Shown here: positions 58,541 through 64,000 of the stretch, one piece after another
How positions within the stretch are numbered: position 1 is the stretch's first letter
How the letters are laid out: each line of letters opens with the position of its first letter
Source of the DNA: Tomocerus qinae
Lineage: Eukaryota; Arthropoda; Collembola; Entomobryomorpha; Tomoceridae
Length of the DNA: 64,000 bases
NCBI GenBank assembly: GCA_020055645.1
Contig: CM034546.1
Span: forward strand, 31,186,001 to 31,250,000
Direction: 5' to 3'
Program-made: the position numbers and the translations under genes
Notes under the pieces: generated by a model
Database searches by the model: none
Told to the model about the DNA's origin: nothing
Seen by the model: the letters and a program-made list of their open reading frames with translations, nothing else

Positions 58541-60115
58541 TCATGGATGAGTACAACTTGCTGATTTCATATCTGTTTCTCCTTGTTTGAATTGCATTAG
58601 TATGATTATGTATGTTGCGCAAGTTGCGCAAATCTAAAATTTGGCATGTAGAAATAAAGTAGATTATACAGAATTAAAGTCAATAGATTAGTTTATAAGG
58701 TTATACAAATATTTGTATTTTACTTACAGATGTGAGTAATGAATGATTCATTTCAAAAAATGATCCAGGAGAAATTTTTACAGGGTTCTTCGAAACATTT
58801 GCTGAAAACGTATGAATCTGTAGAAGAAAAATATTAATACGTTGATTAATCGCTTAAAATAATACGAACAAAATATTTAGTTTAAGATTATTACATAAAA
58901 TGGTTAATACTTACTTGTAATTGAATGGTTGGCCTAATAGATTTCTTTATATGTGCTGGGGCAGTACAGATTTTTTGTTTCAATATTATACCTGCTTTAA
59001 AAAGCTGGTGAGAGTTTGATACTAATCGATAAATTATACCTGTATTTACAAGAGTTGGATGCACACAAAACAAAAGCATGGAATATTTTGATTCTATAAT
59101 CCAATTTATGAAGAAGAAAACATAAATAATTGTAATGACCAAACTGACAGTTATATTGATTAATATGTTTATACTGAGGGCATCGTGGAAGTCCTCAATC
59201 ATTTTCAAAGTCTCGTAATAAGACTGCATAGCCCTGATTAATTTCCGTTCAAAAATCTCTTCAAAATTCGGGTAGGTAAACTTTTGAGATTTTTTGAATA
59301 CTCTTTCCATCACAAAGTCCTCAATATTTTGTGGTTCTAAATAATCTTCTCTTTTACGCGGTAAAAGTTGATTCCTTTTTCCATCATCAATGAATGGTTT
59401 GTCCAAATTAGCAATAAATTCGTCAACATAGAGTGAAATTGAATTTAGGGTAGCTTTGTATAGTTTAATAAAATAAAGGGGCCAGACTGATGCACATGGA
59501 TTTAAACATGAAACGATACTTTGGAATAACATAAGAACTAAGAATACTGGATTACGGCCAAATAATTCCATCATATTTTCATATTCTCCTTTATTGAAAG
59601 GAAAGAAATTAATTGCAATTAGTTGACAGGTTTGGGTCAGGCAGAAATATAAAATCGTATTTCTTATTTGGAATTTTATAGAGTTAAAATATTGATTGTC
59701 TGGGTTAAAAAATTCCTGTCCAGTAAGTTTTTGGATTGTATTAAGTCTAGAACCAGTAATTTTCCAGAAATGAGAGTCGGATTCAGCACAAAGTAAGCCC
59801 AATAGCCGAAAGATAATACCAAGAACTAAAGCTAAATAGCCTACAGCGGAGAAAATTAGCAATTCTGTAGATGAAGTGATTGTTATTGAAATAAAAATAA
59901 ATTTCATGTTGAAACTGAAAGCGTAAATTGCAAGAATAGAGCAAATGTTGAAAACTATATTGATTAAACCACTGACACTGAAGACGTTTTTAATGAATGA
60001 ATTTTTAGAATCCAATTTATCAAAAGGAATGGCAAAAGGAAAGTAATCGCATTGGGATTATCACCCATTTCCCACTATTTAGAAGATTTTCTTCTAGAGA
60101 TAAAATGTTCTCCAT
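58541..60115 (-). CDS. Gustatory receptor with TYIIILMQF signature; probable N-terminal frameshift
   Basis: Three exons on the minus strand: 60115-58915, 58817-58728 and 58633-58541, with phase-0 introns of 97 and 94 bases (donors GTAAGT, acceptors CTTCTACAG and AATTTTAG). Together they give about 450 residues with seven hydrophobic helices. The second exon has the KNPVKISPGSFFEMNHSLL stretch; the last encodes ATYIIILMQF, the TYhhhhhQF hallmark of helix 7 in arthropod gustatory receptors, then ends at TGA. These are ligand-gated cation channels of taste neurons. At the N-terminus the ATG at 60115 (MENILSLEENLLNSGKW) is in a different frame from the rest (FPFAIPFDKLDSKN); one extra base around 60050-60060 separates them and no intron fits. 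So it is a one-base frameshift or sequence error; otherwise the gene is intact. Confidence 0.85.
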
Positions 60116-60343
60116 ACTTCTCCACAACTACTTGGCAGGACTGAACGTTACAACGTTTCGGCAGCAGCTTTTATTGTATTGGTATCACTCGCTCGCGCGG
60201 CCTCGAACAAACTTTGGGTGAACAATAATAACCCAAAATATATTTTATCCACCTTTCTATTGAGTGGAGCTAATTGGTTTTGTCAAGGTGGGTTAGCTTG
60301 GATACATTTTAAAGGCTTGTATAAAATTGTATGAATTCCGGTT

Positions 60344-60475
60344 GACGTAAGGCGGTGGTTGCACAAACACCTATCAATGTTATTGTTTTAATTAGGTTAG
60401 GTCCCTTGACACCCTGTGTATTATATGGCGCAATTTTTAAAATGTGCAACGATTGTCTTACTTCAGCCTGAACCG
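60344..60475. mobile_element. Small TIR element, copy 3
   Basis: GTAAGGCGGTGGTTGCACAA at the left and GCAACGATTGTCTTAC at the right, with ATCAATGTTATTGTTTTAAT inside. Same family as 13803-13937. Confidence 0.7.
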
Positions 60476-61139
60476 TCTCTATGACGGTGTTGGCGCTGAA
60501 CTACTTTGGTTGATTGCTTGGTTTTTAACAAATTGGAACAATGCCCATGCACTTGATAGGATTAATTGACTAATCTACAACTACAAAAGAAATACTTACG
60601 ACATGTTTAAATTAGTTATAGTTGTTGCATTGATAGAAAAGTGTAGAATGTGGACACATTTTGCATTTATTAATAATTGATTATATGTAAAACTAATTAC
60701 TATAAACAGCCCATTAAAGGAAATATTTTCTTTTTTGCATTATTGTCCATAATATCCATTATTAGCTCGCCTGATAAGGCAGATTATAGAATCGCACAGT
60801 CCGTCCGTCAGTTTACACGATAACTTGTGTAGACATTGATAGATTTCAACTAAACTTGGCAAAAACATTGCCAATGGACCTGTAAAAAAGCCTATTAAAA
60901 ATGTTACATTGGTCCATAGGTTGTTGAGATGCCGCGCGATCACTTTGTCTTCATTTTGATAGCCAAAATGAAAATGTAGCATTAAATGGACATTAGAAGT
61001 TCAATTGTGCTTCCAATGAATTGTAAGCGTGATAGTATATAATATTTAACTGTAAAACAAAATTTAAGATTTTATGATAAAGTAAATAAAACCGGAAAAT
61101 AACTATTATAGGACGGAAATAAATCTACTTTGCATTTAT
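60476..61139. other. Intergenic, no gene recognised
   Basis: An 80-codon minus-strand frame (60740-60982) is open but has no recognisable domain, no signal peptide and no splice context; I do not call it a gene. Confidence 0.45.
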
Positions 61140-62045
61140 ATGCAAATTGATAGTCAAATTTTCATTTTTCGAATTGCTTCTCATTAAGATAGTCAATATT
61201 AACCGAATTTGATTTTCTTTTGATTTCTATACGCAATATTAATCAATTTTGATTTTTTGTTTAGTTTCATAATCAATATTATTCAAATTTGATGTTTTGT
61301 TTATTTTGATACTCGATATCATTCAAATTTGATGTTTTGTTTATTTTCATAATTAATATTAATCATTTTTGAATTTTTGTTTATTGTGAAACTCAAAATT
61401 ATTCAAATTAGCTTTTTTAACTTATTTTGATACTTTACCTTAACCAATTTTAATTTTCATATTATTTTCAGTCAACAATTATATACTTTACATTTCTGCA
61501 GATTTTCATAGTGAACATAATTCTATGATTTTCTGTTTATTTTAAAAGTGAACATTAATCTATTCGATCTTCTGTTTTAATTGTCAATCTTAATTTTGAG
61601 TTTCTGTTAATTTTCATAGTCAAAAATTATGTATTTTGATCTGTTAATTTTTAGACTCAATTTTATTCAAATATGATTTTTTAGTTTATTTTGATTCTCA
61701 ATCTTAACCAATATTAATTTAAAATTATTTTCAATCAACAAGTATCTACATTGATGTTCTGTTGATTTTCACAGTTAATATTATTCTATGATTTTCTCTT
61801 GATGTTGATAGTGAAAAATAACCTATTTTCAATTCTATTAATTTCATTGTCAATCTTAATCTATTTTGCGTTTCTGTTCACTATCATAGTCAACAATTAT
61901 CTTTTTTGATTTTTTGTTGATTTTCATAGTAAACATTAATCTATTAGGATTTCCTGTTGATTTTAAAAGTCAACATTAATCTATTTTTATTTTCTGTTTA
62001 TTTTCATTAACGTCACTCTATTTTTCTTCCCTATTGACTTTTATG
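61140..62045. repeat. AT-rich minisatellite, inverted relative to 19230-19790
   Basis: Diverged units of about 39-40 bases with TGTTGATTTTCATAGTCAAC and ATTAATCTATTTTGATTTTC-like parts. These are the reverse complement of the unit at 19230-19790. Confidence 0.8.
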
Positions 62046-62082
62046 GTCACCATTGTAAGGGGAAATCGGGCACTCGTAATCT

Positions 62083-63590
62083 TAATATTATAACTCAGAA
62101 TTAAAAATGAAGTCTATGATAGGCTAATTTTATGTTTACATTGATTCACTAAATCTTGGTGCCAACAACAAAAATACTCCAACCTATCTCACGGCTGCTA
62201 TGAAAATGTAAGTCGTCGCACCCTACATTCAGACCGTTTCCTGTAGCAAATGCTCAGTTCAAATTTAAAAGTCTATCAAGTCTGATCAAGGCATCTTAAA
62301 AATAATGATGTAAAAATTTTTTGCAATATTAATTAAAAATATGAGTCACCAATGACTCCTTGGAACAAAAAAACAGATGTCATTATTTTCACCTTTGTTA
62401 TTAAAACCTAATATATCAAAATATAGATTCATAAGGTTTTCATTCCCTAGTATTCTGTGACGATTGGGAGTTAAATAATAGAAACGGACTAAAGCTTCAA
62501 CTGTATAATTTTTGGTCTTGACTCTTATAATAATGAAATATCAGTGTTAATATTATAACACAGAATTAAAAATGAAGTCTATGATAGGCTAATATTATGT
62601 TTACATTGATTCACTAATTCTTGGTGCCAACAAAAATACTCCCACAGTTCTCAAAGTAGCTATGAAAATGTAAGTCGTGGCACCCTACATTCAGACCGTT
62701 TTCTGTTGCAAATGCTCAGTTCAAATTTAAAAGTCTATCATGTCTGGTCAAGGTATCTTAAAAATAATGATGTAAAAATTATTTGCAATATTAATTAAAT
62801 ATGTGAGTCACCAATGACTCCTTGGATATTTTCACCTCGGTTATCAAAACCTAATTTATTAAAATGTACATTCACAAGGTTTTCATTCCCCAGTACTTTG
62901 TGAAACTTAGTAGTTAAATAATAGAAACGGACTAAAACTTCAACTGTATAATTTTTGATCTTCACTCTGATATTAATGAAATATCAGTGTTAATATTATA
63001 ACACATAATTAAAAATGAAGTCTATGATAGGCTAATATTATGTTTACATTGATTCACTAAATCTTGGTGCCAACAACAAAAATACTCCCACAGTTCTCAA
63101 GGTAGCTATGATAATGTAAGTCGTCGCACCCTACATTCAGACCGTTTTCTGTTGCAAATGCTCAGTTCAAATTTAAAAGTCTATCAAGTCTGGTCAAGGT
63201 ATCTTAAAAATAATGATGTAATAATTATTTGCAATATTAATTAAAAATATGAGTCACCAATGACTCCTTGGAATAGCAAAAAAATGTCATTGTTTTCACC
63301 TTGGATATCAAAACCTAATATATCAAAATGTACTTTCACAAGGTTTTCATTCACCAGTACTTTGTGAAAATTAGGAGTTAAATAATAGAAACAGACTGAA
63401 GCTTTAATTGTATCATTTTTGATCTTGACTCTGATAATAATGAAATATCAGTGTTAATATTATAACACAGAATTAAAAACGAAGTCTCTGATAGGCTAAT
63501 ATTATGTTTACATTGATTCACTAAATCTTTGTGCCCACAACAAAAATATTCCAACCAATCTCACGGTTGATATTATAAATGAGATTAGTA
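62083..63590. repeat. 445-466 bp tandem repeat, about 3.2 copies
   Basis: Units begin near 62083, 62549, 62991 and 63455, each with AATATTATAAC, AAAATGAAGTCTATGATAGG and CACCAATGACTCCTTGG-type blocks. Copies differ by scattered substitutions and small deletions. No coding content. Confidence 0.88.
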
Positions 63591-64000
63591 AATACCGGGG
63601 GAGTCTGTTAGTTTTATGCCCCGAAATATTATATGCCCCAAGTAGATGCACCTGAGTCTTCCTATTCTCCAATAAAGATGACAGGATGCTCTACTCACAC
63701 ATGATATACGACATTAGGATAAGTTCAAGTAATATATTTAATAAGGCCCATAGATCAATGATAATTACATAATAGGCACATCATAACCAATCGATAAATA
63801 TAGATTAGGACCCAAATCATAGAATAATATAGATCAATAATTAGCAACATAATAATATAGTAAATATTAGGACACGGTTTACTTACGCTACCAAATACAA
63901 TAGGTCAAAGATTAGGTCAACAAGAGGATGAGAGTCAGCGTCGTCATGTCGTCGTCAGTTCTAGGTTCAAGGCGGCATGGCAGGGACAGAAGTGAAGAGA
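63591..64000. other. Window end, no gene recognised
   Basis: AT-rich sequence after the tandem repeat; nothing recognised up to the edge. Confidence 0.5.

Noticed and set aside
60740-60982. 80-codon minus-strand frame with a hydrophobic patch
   Set aside because: No domain, signal peptide, splice site or repeat context supports it; chance frames of this size are common here.

Overview
The window looks like nuclear DNA of an arthropod. It is AT-rich, and genes have short introns (57 to about 160 bases, GT-AG) and 5' exons with signal peptides. The gene content is chemosensory: divergent ionotropic receptors (IRs) and seven-helix gustatory-type receptors. An Ig-domain receptor tyrosine kinase of VEGFR/PDGFR type and many transposons and satellites complete the picture. 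A springtail (Collembola) or another early-branching hexapod is my best guess from these family styles; nothing here proves it.

Layout. 1-951: 5' part of an IR gene on the minus strand, cut by the window edge. 3.1-4.4 kb: a seven-helix chemoreceptor. 6.2-13.5 kb: an IR gene split by a very young gag-only LTR retrotransposon (7803-12629) lying in the opposite orientation. 13.5-22 kb: gene-poor, holding two exons of a nucleotide-sugar transporter (SLC35 type) among nested palindromic elements and minisatellites. 22.1-25.3 kb: a decayed Mutator-like transposase with a YqaJ-type nuclease domain. 25.3-31.4 kb: repeats. 31.4-32.7 kb: a second chemoreceptor of the first one's family. 35.0-36.0 kb: a 37-41 bp satellite. 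37.5-38.9 kb: a divergent ubiquitin-conjugating enzyme. 40.1-42.0 kb: an intact single-exon IR. 43.3-56.0 kb: the kinase gene, about 16 exons, carrying several lesions. One of its introns (48.7-54.8 kb) holds an intact two-gene PIF/Harbinger cassette, an antisense DEDDh exonuclease gene and a 230-bp tandem array. 58.5-60.1 kb: a canonical gustatory receptor on the minus strand with an N-terminal frameshift. 61.1-63.6 kb: two more tandem arrays.

How the genes relate. Six of the host loci are chemoreceptors (three IR, three gustatory-type), so this is a chemosensory-rich neighbourhood shaped by insertion and decay. Two host genes are visibly disrupted: one IR by an insertion whose removal restores the frame exactly, and the kinase by a nonsense codon, a frameshift and a minisatellite. 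The least expected signal is the 230-bp array. On the minus strand each repeat boundary carries a consensus splice donor within a small hairpin, then two further hairpins and an Sm-like stretch. That layout recalls spliced-leader RNA genes, but it could equally be a multiplied promoter and first exon of the adjacent exonuclease gene.

All exon joins were made by hand from splice signals and frame; no similarity search was run.
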